Positions 46,640-54,531 of a stretch of DNA of 64,000 bases are shown piece by piece (positions within the stretch are counted from its first letter, which is position 1; each line of letters begins with the position of its first letter). The notes beneath the pieces are model-generated. The model was not told the DNA's origin. It saw only the letters and a list, made by a program, of their open reading frames with translations, and did no database searches. Source of the stretch: Lachnospiraceae bacterium (lineage in GTDB: Bacteria; Bacillota; Clostridia; Lachnospirales; Lachnospiraceae); assembly GCA_015057165.1 (NCBI GenBank), contig SVEY01000006.1, forward strand, positions 1-64,000, in the 5' to 3' direction. The position numbers and the translations under genes were made by a program.

Positions 46640-47251
46640 ATGGAATTAGTAATCACAAAAGAAAAAGAATACAGAAAAATAGATTGGTGCTGGATGATTA
46701 TCCTCATATCCTTTGTAGGATTTCTTGTTGAAAACATCTGGAATCTTCTTACAAGTGGACAAATTGATAATCGCAATATGCATCTACCATTCATTCTCGG
46801 ATATGGACTTGCAATACTTGGAGTATATTTGTTATTCGGATTACCAACAGACAACAAAGGATTGATTTCTCTCACTAATAGCTCAAATACCATTTTTCAA
46901 TATACGACATACGTTCTATTAGTAACCGTGTTTATTTGCATAAGCGAAATAATAATAGGATATGGAGTGCAGTATTTTAGTGGTGTATATTACTGGGATT
47001 TTAGCGATGTCCCATTACATATTACAAGATATACTTCTATACTAACTTCAGTTGCATATTCAATTACAATTACATTATTTATGAATTATCTCTTTGATAG
47101 TATAATGACCTGGTTTAGCCGCTTTGACGATAAAGCATATAAGTACGTAGGAATCATACTAATCACACTTCTTACTATTGATTTAATTGTCAGCTTTGGA
47201 GCGATGATTGCGAATAACAACCATAACTTAATATGGTGTATATATATGTAG
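46640..47251 (+). CDS. CmpB-like membrane protein (putative ABC-transporter type IV)
   Basis: A 203-residue protein with about five membrane helices. Segments FVGFLVENIWNLLTSGQIDNR and ISEIIIGYGVQYFSGVYYWDF fit the CmpB family annotated as a putative type IV ABC permease; its function is undefined. No Shine-Dalgarno is seen before the ATG, and a TATAAT lies only 7 bp upstream (46628-46633). It is divergent from the redox operon, with a 273-bp gap that holds nothing else recognisable. Confidence 0.7.
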   Translation: MELVITKEKEYRKIDWCWMIILISFVGFLVENIWNLLTSGQIDNRNMHLPFILGYGLAILGVYLLFGLPTDNKGLISLTNSSNTIFQYTTYVLLVTVFICISEIIIGYGVQYFSGVYYWDFSDVPLHITRYTSILTSVAYSITITLFMNYLFDSIMTWFSRFDDKAYKYVGIILITLLTIDLIVSFGAMIANNNHNLIWCIYM

Positions 47252-47255
47252 AATG

Positions 47256-47288
47256 AAACGAGGGCTCGAATTCGAGCCCTCGTTTTTA
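47256..47288. terminator. Strong bidirectional terminator
   Basis: A 30-bp perfect palindrome centred on GAATTC (47256-47285), with AAA at the left and TTTTT at the right. It separates two convergent genes. Confidence 0.93.
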
Positions 47289-47302
47289 TGGAAACAAATT
47301 GA

Positions 47303-48490
47303 TTATACACAAGCAATTTCATTCAGATATTTCTTCTGCTCATTATAAACCTCAATAATATTATCAATCAAATCAGGTGTATAGAAGTCTGATTTGGATA
47401 AATACTCTCTAATCTCATCCTCAAATCCAATTAAGCTATCAGGATTGTACCAGGAATAATCCCAATCCTTCTCAAGCCCACGATATAGAAAATATACTAT
47501 CATAAGGGTCGCTTGATTAACTGTAGATAGAAAGTCACGTGCGCCCTGGCTGCTTGCAAACGCTCCAGCCAAATCATATATAGGTGCCATCCTGATATTA
47601 CCCGTAGGAATATGTCTTATAACAGATATATTATCAAAATGTAAATCTGATACAAAGCACAGACTTCTTAAGCAGAAGAGCTTAACAAATCGTTCTTTCA
47701 TATCAGGAATTCCAAATTCCGATACACGTCTAAAAAACTCTGCTCCCTTAGACTTGTCCCGGTCCTTCCCAAAATACAACTCCCATACGTCAATAGGCAA
47801 GATATCTGATAAAGGAACCATCTCCTCATCAAGCCCCAGCATAGACGCAGATACCGAAGCATACTGTCCTCCTATTGTGGCAAGCTCGTATTTAAGTACT
47901 TCGCTTTCATCAAACATCCTACATGCCAGACGAGATGATAATACTTCAGCTATGGAATCCTCCGAATGTCCCTTAGTGATTCCAAGCTTATAGAGCTTAG
48001 GCACATCCTCACACAGCCAACCCTTAACCGCCCATCCATCTGTTACAATATCAGGCACATTTAAGTCACATTTACTCAAAGCATCATAATCTTCTGTTAA
48101 GACAGCTCTGGCAAAAGTATCATCCCACTTATTAGTGAAGAAATTAATGTCCTTGTACTTAAGATTCTCATTTTCTCTTCTATACCAATAATGATTAGAA
48201 AGAGACAAGCCATGCCCCTTAAATGATAGCTCGAAGGAATCCTTACAGCCAATAGCTTTACTTATATTGTCATAATCGTGTCTGGTTTCCGCCATAGTTC
48301 TACCATTGAAGAACTTATATAGGATTCGATTAAGCTCTCCTTCGTCTTCTTCACCTACCATACCATAGGGAGCCTTGTCAAAGCCTTCTAACTTGTCTAA
48401 CATCTTAATCTTATTATTATCTAAGTCCAGTAAAAAGGATAGCACTTCTTCATCCTGATACATTAGAATCAATTCCTGTTTCTTACTCAT
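47303..48490 (-). CDS. HipA-like kinase domain protein
   Basis: A 395-residue protein. The C-terminal part has the HipA/CtkA kinase signature: SDLHFDNISVIRH near 285-297 and RMAPIYDLAGAF near 305-316 (metal-binding D in YDLAG). The P-loop region (VKGWLCEDVPKLYKL) is around 150. There is no HipB antitoxin beside it, so a standard toxin-antitoxin pair is not evident. The substrate is unknown. AGGAAGGTGG precedes the ATG. Confidence 0.75.
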   Translation of the reverse strand: MSKKQELILMYQDEEVLSFLLDLDNNKIKMLDKLEGFDKAPYGMVGEEDEGELNRILYKFFNGRTMAETRHDYDNISKAIGCKDSFELSFKGHGLSLSNHYWYRRENENLKYKDINFFTNKWDDTFARAVLTEDYDALSKCDLNVPDIVTDGWAVKGWLCEDVPKLYKLGITKGHSEDSIAEVLSSRLACRMFDESEVLKYELATIGGQYASVSASMLGLDEEMVPLSDILPIDVWELYFGKDRDKSKGAEFFRRVSEFGIPDMKERFVKLFCLRSLCFVSDLHFDNISVIRHIPTGNIRMAPIYDLAGAFASSQGARDFLSTVNQATLMIVYFLYRGLEKDWDYSWYNPDSLIGFEDEIREYLSKSDFYTPDLIDNIIEVYNEQKKYLNEIACV

Positions 48491-48520
48491 AAGCCACCTT
48501 CCTCAAAAAACATCTTATAA

Positions 48521-48541
48521 AGGGACTATCCCTTTTATTTT
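48521..48541 (-). terminator. Short hairpin after the second DUF4143 ATPase
   Basis: AAAGGGA (48521-48527) pairs with TCCCTTT (48531-48537) around a 3-nt loop. The following minus-strand sequence is only moderately T-rich. Confidence 0.5.
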
Positions 48542-48543
48542 TG

Positions 48544-49869
48544 TCAATCTAACAAAAAATCAAAGAGATCAATTGTCTTTACTCCGTATTCATCATGTGT
48601 TGGATTCAAACCAGTTTTTGCCACTACAATTTTTTCAAAAGAATCGTCTATGCAATATAGACTTCTTTTCTCTTGATGCTTTTTTTCAGTTGAGTCCATT
48701 GATAAAGCCGATTGAATGTACAACTTCAAATCACCTTTTGAAGCTACAAAATCAACTTCTAGTGCCTTCTGTGCATATATCGGTTTACCATTTTTATCAA
48801 GCCTGTCTGTCTTCTCACTAACATTTAACTCGCCAACATCAACATTAAACCCTCTAAACCTCAGCTCATTGTACAGAATATTCTCCATAATATGAGATTC
48901 TTCAATCTGTCTAAAATTAAGTCTGGCATTTCTCACCCCAATATCTTCGAAGTATATTTTAAAAGGTGACCCAATATATTTTCTGCCCTTAATACTATAT
49001 TTTTTGGCCTTTGAAACCACAAATGCATCTTGGAAATAATCAATATATTTTCCAACTGTGTCAGTAGTAATGTTCTTATCCAAAACGCTTTTAAATGTAT
49101 CAGTGACTTTTCGCACATTTACCAGACTGCCAATCATAGAAGCAAGTATATCAAATGTATCACTCAATTCAATTGTTTTCTTTATATTGTTATGGGCGAT
49201 TATATCCTTTAAATATGTTTCTTCACAAAGACTTTTTAAATATGAAAACTTCTCTTCTTCACTCTTCATTTGCGCCACAAGAGGTATGCCTCCTGTTACC
49301 ACGTACTCCCTCCAGGCTTTTTCCGGAGGCATGTCGGTTCCTTGCATATATTCCGAAAAAGCCAGCGGCAATATATGAACAATTGTGCCTCTCCCCTTGA
49401 ATTCAGTTGCAATATCAGAAGACAGAAACTTTGAATTAGAGCCTGTAACGTAGATATCATAATTAATATGCCTTAATAATCCATTAAGGGTCCCCACAAA
49501 ATTGTCAAGCAGCTGTACCTCATCCAACAACAAATAGTATTTGTCAGTGTCATTCGTTCTATCCTTGATGTAAGCTCGGAATTTCTTCGCGTTTACATAG
49601 AATACATCTGGTCGCTTTTCAATCTTAGTCGGTTCATCTATAAAATATGATTCAAGCAAATCTATGTCTTCGTCTGAATCAAATGCAAAGCGCAGGATAT
49701 TGTTACTTGAAACACCTGAATTAAGCAAATATTTGTAATAAAGCTCATTCATTAGATATGACTTACCAGCACGTCTTGAACCAGTTATTACTTTAATCAG
49801 TCCATTCTCTTTACGTTCAATGAGTCGCTTCACATATACTTCTCTAGAATATTCCATATATAACCTCAT
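48544..49869 (-). CDS. AAA_14/DUF4143 ATP-binding protein, second copy
   Basis: A 441-residue member of the same broad family as the gene at 3007 but only distantly alike. The P-loop is GSRRAGKS (30-37) and Walker B is YYLLLDEVQLL (about 112-122). The C-terminus has the DUF4143 pattern KALEVDFVASKGDLKLYIQS. ATG at 49869 (after AAGGGA) or 49857 (after GAGG) are both possible. No flanking direct repeat was found for this copy. Confidence 0.87.
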   Translation of the reverse strand: MRLYMEYSREVYVKRLIERKENGLIKVITGSRRAGKSYLMNELYYKYLLNSGVSSNNILRFAFDSDEDIDLLESYFIDEPTKIEKRPDVFYVNAKKFRAYIKDRTNDTDKYYLLLDEVQLLDNFVGTLNGLLRHINYDIYVTGSNSKFLSSDIATEFKGRGTIVHILPLAFSEYMQGTDMPPEKAWREYVVTGGIPLVAQMKSEEEKFSYLKSLCEETYLKDIIAHNNIKKTIELSDTFDILASMIGSLVNVRKVTDTFKSVLDKNITTDTVGKYIDYFQDAFVVSKAKKYSIKGRKYIGSPFKIYFEDIGVRNARLNFRQIEESHIMENILYNELRFRGFNVDVGELNVSEKTDRLDKNGKPIYAQKALEVDFVASKGDLKLYIQSALSMDSTEKKHQEKRSLYCIDDSFEKIVVAKTGLNPTHDEYGVKTIDLFDFLLD

Positions 49870-49971
49870 TTTCCCTTGGAACTTTGAATTCTGACGATTA
49901 TATTATACAATACTTTACTACAATATTCAATTCCTACTCGTTTTTATCCAAAGTTCTTTGGATTTTGCCGA

Positions 49972-50010
49972 AAAAGTTGACAGAAGAACCCCGTCCCCCT
50001 GTCAACTTTT
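49972..50010 (-). terminator. Terminator of Nif11-leader gene 3
   Basis: AAAAGTTGACAG (49972-49983) pairs with CTGTCAACTTTT (49999-50010), a perfect 12-bp stem ending in T on the minus strand. A second hairpin, ATCCAAAG/CTTTGGAT, lies just beyond at 49947-49964. Confidence 0.87.
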
Positions 50011-50026
50011 ATAATTATTCTCATTC

Positions 50027-50299
50027 TTACCAAGATGTACCACAGTCTTGACATGTCCAAATATGGACTTCAGCATTATTTGGTAGCTGTTTCACCTTAT
50101 GCTTAATATTCTTAGAACCACAGCTTGAACATCTGCAAGTGCTGTTACCACAATATCCACCTGTAACAGCTTCAAGCTGATCATCAGAAAGTTCAATTCC
50201 TTCAGACTTAGCAAGTGCTAGAATTTCCTCTGAACTCTCACAAGATTCAACCTTCTTAATCTGCTCCTCTGATAATCCCTGTAATAATTCTTTTCTCAT
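50027..50299 (-). CDS. Nif11-leader zinc-ribbon protein 3
   Basis: A 90-residue family member. The leader ends EAVTGG at residue 48 and is followed by Y-C. The tail has extra cysteines (CGNSTCRCSSC) and CQDC, ending TSW. The ATG at 50299 is set by GGGGGTAA; an in-frame start at 50341 falls in the conserved leader-RNA hairpin. The regulon element is 84 bp upstream. It is its own transcription unit, ended by a strong terminator. Confidence 0.85.
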   Translation of the reverse strand: MRKELLQGLSEEQIKKVESCESSEEILALAKSEGIELSDDQLEAVTGGYCGNSTCRCSSCGSKNIKHKVKQLPNNAEVHIWTCQDCGTSW

Positions 50300-50334
50300 T
50301 GTAGTTACCCCCTTACTATTCTTATAAATAATAT

Positions 50335-50364
50335 ACCACATTTTAATTAGATTTGCTTATGTGG
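50335..50364 (-). promoter_or_regulatory. Conserved 5' UTR hairpin of Nif11-leader gene 3
   Basis: CCACAT (50335-50340) and ATGTGG (50359-50364) can pair in the transcript. The surrounding block is nearly identical to 52700-52745. It lies between the regulon element and the ribosome site. Confidence 0.6.
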
Positions 50365-50382
50365 ATTTACCTGTCACATATA

Positions 50383-50412
50383 TATACACATTTAAAATGT
50401 AAAATGCGACAT
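50383..50412 (-). promoter_or_regulatory. Shared Nif11-regulon element B
   Basis: TATACACA at 50383 and GCGACAT at 50406 on the plus strand, 23 bp apart; the intervening bases match elements C and D. It lies 84 bp upstream of Nif11-leader gene 3. Confidence 0.87.
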
Positions 50413-50553
50413 ATTTTATGAGATTTTTAATAAAACCAAGCATTACACCATCATTACTACTATTTGTTCATATCAATTATTATAGCATACTAAAAGAACT
50501 GTGACACTTATTGTGCCACAGCCCCTTGTCACTATTATCTTGACCATTGAATG

Positions 50554-52221
50554 CTACCTCAGATCATAAACCCCTTCAGAAACATACTGGGCACCATTTT
50601 CCATGTTTATGTACTGGCTACCCAAAGGACTTTTTTCAATAATATTATCATTATATGATTCTGTTATTACTGCATCCTTAAGAAGATTTCCATCCCATGT
50701 AACCAAATCACATGTCACTTTGGTTTTGCTTTTTGTTGAAATATCAAACATCACGCCCATTTCTGACTGAGTGTAATCGCCCAAATCGCCAATACCTGCC
50801 AAGGCCAAATCTTCAAGTAATGTTTTTCCATGAAATTTTGATACATATTTTTCAACAATTCCTGTCGAAACATTAACTCCATTCTTTGTCTCTTCTCCGG
50901 CCCATTGTGCAGCACTTATATAAATTGCATGTAGCCTTTTATCAAATGTGCCACTGTAAAGACCATTTTCAAGATCTAATGAATATCCATATGCACCTTT
51001 CTCAATTTTATGCCAATTATCTGATACAACTTTCGGACTCACACCGGGACCATTCTGTTCTATCTGTGTAAGAGAATCGTTCAAGAGTTGACCATACTTT
51101 TGATATACCACAGCCGTATTTCCTGTACCTATATTATAATATAATGATATTAAAGCATAGGCTCTTTTCACTTGGTATTCTGCGTTACCACGATAAGCTA
51201 CACGAAGTGAATAACCTTGGCTTTCCCAATTAAAATACGTATTCCAATAATTATCATAGGCTGTAAGAGGACTAAAGTCTTTCGTCTTACTTAGTTCTCC
51301 TGTTACAAGTGTATAATTATTAATGAGGTCATTCATTATACTATCAAAGTTCTTAAGATTAGGATTAGTGTTTTGTTGCTCTTCAATAGTAGCAATTAAC
51401 TTGCCTATATATTCTTGTCTTTCGGCATCTGTTGCATTCTCCGCCGGTGCATTTACTCCCTGTTGTTGTAAAATCACAGCTCCTTCTGTTAACATTTGTT
51501 GTAATATCTCTGCATCAGTATCAAGAGCAACCATTGCATTATCAAATGGCTGTAATCCATTTCGATAAGCCTGCAAAGTTGTTTCATCAAGTTGCATACT
51601 CATTGCTGATGTGAGACCTTGAAGATCCTTAACATCTAATGCCACATCCTGAACTGCACTATACACTTTCTGAACTTCCATAAGAATCTGTTCATTAGAT
51701 GCTCCGGAACTTCCGCCGTCATATATACCGAACATATTTAGGAATCCACTTACTCCAGATATTGCTGCACCTACATCACCTGTATAATATGCTCTTACGA
51801 TGTTAAATGTATTTATTCCAAACTCAGTAACCTTACCAAAGGTTGGGTCAACCTGATTGACTGTTTCAGCAGTATAATCAGCAACAGCATTGTAGTTATT
51901 CCATCTAAGCTTCTTGGCGTTAGTTTCCTGCATATACTGTAGTTCAGGACTTGGCTGTTCTCCGTCACGAGCTATTATTGCAGGTAGCTGCTTCTCGATA
52001 TCTAATACATTCTTAACTGTTGCATCCGCTTTGTCTGTAACTTCAAGTCCATTGTCTGTAAGATTCGTTCCCTCCGGAATTGCAATGTCCTTATTCTTGA
52101 AATCACATTTATACCCAGTAGTTGTTGTGTTGTTAGTAGTAGAGTTCGAACATGAGCATCCTGCTAGTGTGGATACTAGTAGAATTGCTATTAACCCTAT
52201 TGCTACGATACGTTTTTTCAT
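50554..52221 (-). CDS. Large lipoprotein of the Nif11 regulon
   Basis: A 555-residue lipoprotein of unknown function. The signal peptide (1-21) ends in LAGC, followed by a Ser/Asn/Thr spacer (23-36). Residues about 110-190 hold a Gly/Ala-rich hydrophobic segment (GDVGAAISGVSGFLNMFGIY), then long helices to about 300, a central region with aromatics and a mixed C-terminus. The helical layout recalls alpha-helical pore-forming or delta-endotoxin-like proteins, but this is only a resemblance. Its promoter element (52276-52305) matches those of the Nif11-leader genes, so it belongs to their regulon. Confidence 0.7.
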   Translation of the reverse strand: MKKRIVAIGLIAILLVSTLAGCSCSNSTTNNTTTTGYKCDFKNKDIAIPEGTNLTDNGLEVTDKADATVKNVLDIEKQLPAIIARDGEQPSPELQYMQETNAKKLRWNNYNAVADYTAETVNQVDPTFGKVTEFGINTFNIVRAYYTGDVGAAISGVSGFLNMFGIYDGGSSGASNEQILMEVQKVYSAVQDVALDVKDLQGLTSAMSMQLDETTLQAYRNGLQPFDNAMVALDTDAEILQQMLTEGAVILQQQGVNAPAENATDAERQEYIGKLIATIEEQQNTNPNLKNFDSIMNDLINNYTLVTGELSKTKDFSPLTAYDNYWNTYFNWESQGYSLRVAYRGNAEYQVKRAYALISLYYNIGTGNTAVVYQKYGQLLNDSLTQIEQNGPGVSPKVVSDNWHKIEKGAYGYSLDLENGLYSGTFDKRLHAIYISAAQWAGEETKNGVNVSTGIVEKYVSKFHGKTLLEDLALAGIGDLGDYTQSEMGVMFDISTKSKTKVTCDLVTWDGNLLKDAVITESYNDNIIEKSPLGSQYINMENGAQYVSEGVYDLR

Positions 52222-52275
52222 AGTAATATACCTCCTACCCCTTTAAGAAAATGCTTTTCCTCTCTTTACTATTAA

Positions 52276-52305
52276 TATACACGAGGGACATTAAAAATGC
52301 GACAT
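52276..52305 (-). promoter_or_regulatory. Shared Nif11-regulon element F
   Basis: TATACACG at 52276 and GCGACAT at 52299 on the plus strand, again 23 bp apart, though the middle bases differ. It lies 55 bp before the lipoprotein start. It is the only copy not in front of a Nif11-leader gene. Confidence 0.82.
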
Positions 52306-52337
52306 TTTTTCTATGTTCTAAAGGAAAAGTTACAAAG

Positions 52338-52365
52338 AACGGCTTCATCTCACAATGAAGCCGTT
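52338..52365 (-). terminator. Terminator of Nif11-leader gene 4
   Basis: AACGGCTTCAT (52338-52348) pairs with ATGAAGCCGTT (52355-52365) with a 6-nt loop. The T tract on the minus strand is weak. Confidence 0.75.
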
Positions 52366-52402
52366 ACCACTAAATAATATACCACATTTTATACCAGAAG
52401 GG

Positions 52403-52675
52403 TTAAAAGAGTTTTTTTATGTATACATTTCCACACTCCAAGCATTCATATTTACTTCTTTCAACATCTTTTACGCGCTTTACTTTCTTAGAGCCACACT
52501 CAGGACATTTATCGGTGGCAATGCTGCATCCTCCACCTGAAACTGCCTCAAGCTGCTCATCAGTTAATGTAACTCCTTCTTCTTTCGCGAGCGCTAAGAT
52601 TTCCTCTGAATCCTTGCAATTCTCTAACTTCTTAATCTGCTCGTCTGTTAATCCCTTTAATAATTCTTTTCTCAT
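52403..52675 (-). CDS. Nif11-leader zinc-ribbon protein 4
   Basis: A 90-residue family member. The leader ends EAVSGG at residue 48 and is followed by G-C. The tail has CPEC and CLEC separated by a Lys/Arg-rich stretch (KKVKRVKDVERSKY), ending KKLF. The ATG at 52675 follows GAGGTAA. Its upstream region from the ribosome site to the regulon element is almost the same as that of gene 3, which suggests duplication of the whole unit. Confidence 0.85.
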   Translation of the reverse strand: MRKELLKGLTDEQIKKLENCKDSEEILALAKEEGVTLTDEQLEAVSGGGCSIATDKCPECGSKKVKRVKDVERSKYECLECGNVYIKKLF

Positions 52676-52711
52676 AGTAGTTACCTCCTCGTTAGTCTTA
52701 TAAATAATATA

Positions 52712-52740
52712 CCACATTTTAATTAGATTTGTTTATGTGG
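52712..52740 (-). promoter_or_regulatory. Conserved 5' UTR hairpin of Nif11-leader gene 4
   Basis: CCACAT (52712-52717) and ATGTGG (52735-52740) can pair. The block is nearly identical to that before gene 3. Half of it also recurs between genes 5 and 6 (54062-54090) and after gene 4 (52372-52391). Confidence 0.6.
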
Positions 52741-52758
52741 ATTTGCCTTTCACTTATA

Positions 52759-52788
52759 TATACACATTTAAAATGTAAAATGCGACAT
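52759..52788 (-). promoter_or_regulatory. Shared Nif11-regulon element C
   Basis: TATACACA at 52759 and GCGACAT at 52782 on the plus strand, 23 bp apart, with the same middle bases as B and D. It lies 84 bp before Nif11-leader gene 4. Confidence 0.87.
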
Positions 52789-52835
52789 TTTTTTGTATTC
52801 TCAATAAGATTAAGTATCTGAATTTGTCCTCCTAA

Positions 52836-53570
52836 TTAATGATGACATTTGCCATGACTATGACCACATACATGGCCGTCTCCATGTTCATGCTCATGAT
52901 GGTCGCAATTAGCTTCTCCACTTGCATCAAGTGTGCCTGCTATAAATTCATTTATCACATCGTCTGTATTTCCACTTGCACCTGCATATAAATCAATTCC
53001 TGCTTCTACAAGAGCCCTCTGGGCTCCGCCACCAATTCCACCACAAATAAGCGCATCTACATCAGCAATATTCAAGATGCCTGCAAGAGCTCCACAACCT
53101 TCACCATTTGTATCTAGAATTTGAGAATTAATAACCTTTCCATCCTCAATATCATATACTTTGAATTGCTCCGTCCTTCCAAAATGTCCAAATACATTTC
53201 CATTATCATATGTTACTGCTACTCTCATTACTCTCTCTCCTTTGTCATTAATACTTACATTTAGATTGCTTCTTTCCCTGTCAAGCTCAATGTTTCCACC
53301 TGCAATAAGAAGCCTTTTTCCTTCAATAATCGCACTTACTAACTTCCTTCTTGCGCTTTCATACATGGCTGTCACAGTCGTCCTGGCAACACCCATTCTA
53401 TTTGCACATTCCGCCTGATTAAGACCATCATAATCAAGAAGTCTTATGGTCTCATATTCATCAAGGGATAGCATTATCGAATCAATACGCTTGGACTTTG
53501 CATCCTCAGGAATAAAACTATAATAATCAGGAAAACTACATATTTTTCTACATTTAGGGGTTCTGGCCAT
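52836..53570 (-). CDS. DUF134 HTH fused to NifX/NifB-type domain
   Basis: A 244-residue protein. Residues about 1-95 are a DUF134 DNA-binding domain (RTPKCRKICSFPDYYSFIPE, then SLDEYETIRLLDYDGLNQAE and a sigma-70-like HTH). Residues about 120-225 form a dinitrogenase FeMo-cofactor biosynthesis-type domain (FGHFGRTEQFKVYDI, GEGCGALAGIL, CGGIGGGA), then a His/Cys metal-binding tail (HHEHEHGDGHVCGHSHGKCHH region). Such fusions occur in non-diazotrophs and may sense metal or Fe-S status. The ATG at 53570 follows GGAGGG. Paired palindromes upstream suggest autoregulation. Confidence 0.88.
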   Translation of the reverse strand: MARTPKCRKICSFPDYYSFIPEDAKSKRIDSIMLSLDEYETIRLLDYDGLNQAECANRMGVARTTVTAMYESARRKLVSAIIEGKRLLIAGGNIELDRERSNLNVSINDKGERVMRVAVTYDNGNVFGHFGRTEQFKVYDIEDGKVINSQILDTNGEGCGALAGILNIADVDALICGGIGGGAQRALVEAGIDLYAGASGNTDDVINEFIAGTLDASGEANCDHHEHEHGDGHVCGHSHGKCHH

Positions 53571-53590
53571 ATTTCCCTCCAAAAATAATA

Positions 53591-53638
53591 TTGACATATG
53601 TCAGAATAAGCATAACGCTTTTTATGACATATGTCAAT
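53591..53638 (-). promoter_or_regulatory. Paired palindromic operators and promoter of the DUF134-NifX gene
   Basis: The 12-bp palindrome TGACATATGTCA occurs at 53592-53603 and 53625-53636, 33 bp apart. The minus-strand TTGACA of the right copy (53637-53632) is followed after 17 bp by TATGCT (53614-53609), so one operator covers the -35 and the other lies just downstream of the start site. Confidence 0.88.
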
Positions 53639-53688
53639 ATAATTTTAAGGCTAGGTTCATTCTTTGCTACTTATTTTGACAGAAGTTA

Positions 53689-53719
53689 TAAAAAAGCGCT
53701 GGCTATAATTAGCCGGCGC
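53689..53719 (-). terminator. Terminator of Nif11-leader pair 6-5
   Basis: GCGCTGGCT (53696-53704) pairs with AGCCGGCGC (53711-53719) with one G-T pair. The minus strand then has six or more T. Confidence 0.88.
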
Positions 53720-53747
53720 CTTGCGATTCCTTTTGGAATTAATCTGT

Positions 53748-54044
53748 CTAAAAGTCAGCACCTCTAGTAGACCACCTATGTAAGCAGTCTTGGCATACAT
53801 AGTCATATCTCATCCTACCATCTTCCAAATCCTCACCAATCTTCATAATATTAGTTGAACTACATTTTGGGCATACTTTTTTCTTTTGTCCACCACAGCT
53901 TCCACCAGTAACAGCCTCAAGCTGCTCATCATTCAACGCAACTCCCTCAGACTTAGCAAGTTCTAAGATTTCCTCTGGGCTCTTACAAGCTTCAACCTTC
54001 TTGATTTGCTCTTCTGATAATCCTTTTAATAATTCTTTTCTCAT
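53748..54044 (-). CDS. Nif11-leader zinc-ribbon protein 5
   Basis: A 98-residue family member. The leader ends EAVTGG at residue 48 and is followed by S-C. The tail has CPKC and CQDC with an acidic loop between (GEDLEDGRMRYDY) and ends RGADF. It is 53 bp downstream of gene 6 with no regulon element of its own, so it is probably co-transcribed with it. The gap still carries half of the conserved UTR block. Confidence 0.85.
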   Translation of the reverse strand: MRKELLKGLSEEQIKKVEACKSPEEILELAKSEGVALNDEQLEAVTGGSCGGQKKKVCPKCSSTNIMKIGEDLEDGRMRYDYVCQDCLHRWSTRGADF

Positions 54045-54097
54045 AATAGTTACCTCCTATTTATTCTTATAAATAATATATCACATTTTAATTAGAT

Positions 54098-54400
54098 TTA
54101 AAGTAAACGACCATTTTCACCTTCTCTAAATGTAGCACCGCAACTCTTGCACTTTATCTGAGTATATTCATTTCCATTTTCATCTATTTGTTTAGATTTT
54201 TTCTTTCCATCTGTATGTCCACAGAAAGGACATAGCCAATCAGGATCAAAGCAGCCACCACCGCTTACAGCCGCAAGCTGCTCTTCGTTAAGTTCAACAC
54301 CTTCTGCCTTGGCAAGTGCTAAGATTTCCTCTGAACTCTTGCAAGCTTCAACCTTCTTGATTTGCTCTTCTGATAAACCCTTTAATAATTCTTTTCTCAT
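54098..54400 (-). CDS. Nif11-leader zinc-ribbon protein 6
   Basis: A 100-residue family member. The leader ends AAVSGG at residue 48 and is followed by G-C. The tail has CPFC and CKSC with a Lys/Asp/Glu-rich middle. The leader is nearly identical to that of gene 5, while the tails differ. The regulon element lies 82 bp upstream. Gene 5 follows. Confidence 0.85.
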   Translation of the reverse strand: MRKELLKGLSEEQIKKVEACKSSEEILALAKAEGVELNEEQLAAVSGGGCFDPDWLCPFCGHTDGKKKSKQIDENGNEYTQIKCKSCGATFREGENGRLL

Positions 54401-54481
54401 AGCGGTTACCCCCTTATTACTATATTAATATTATAAAACATTTTTCCTATAATGCTTATATAAATTAGCCTTACACTATTA

Positions 54482-54511
54482 TATACACATTTAAAATGTA
54501 AAATGCGACAT
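54482..54511 (-). promoter_or_regulatory. Shared Nif11-regulon element D
   Basis: TATACACA at 54482 and GCGACAT at 54505 on the plus strand, 23 bp apart, identical to B and C across the middle. It lies 82 bp upstream of Nif11-leader gene 6. Confidence 0.87.
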
Positions 54512-54531
54512 TTTTCCTCCATAGGTTACCA

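Noticed and set aside
47303..48490. HipAB toxin-antitoxin system
   Set aside because: No HipB-like HTH gene is adjacent, and the protein matches HipA only in the catalytic region.
52836..53570. Nitrogen fixation locus, from the NifX-type domain and Nif11 leaders
   Set aside because: No nitrogenase or cofactor genes are present, and both families are common in organisms that do not fix nitrogen.
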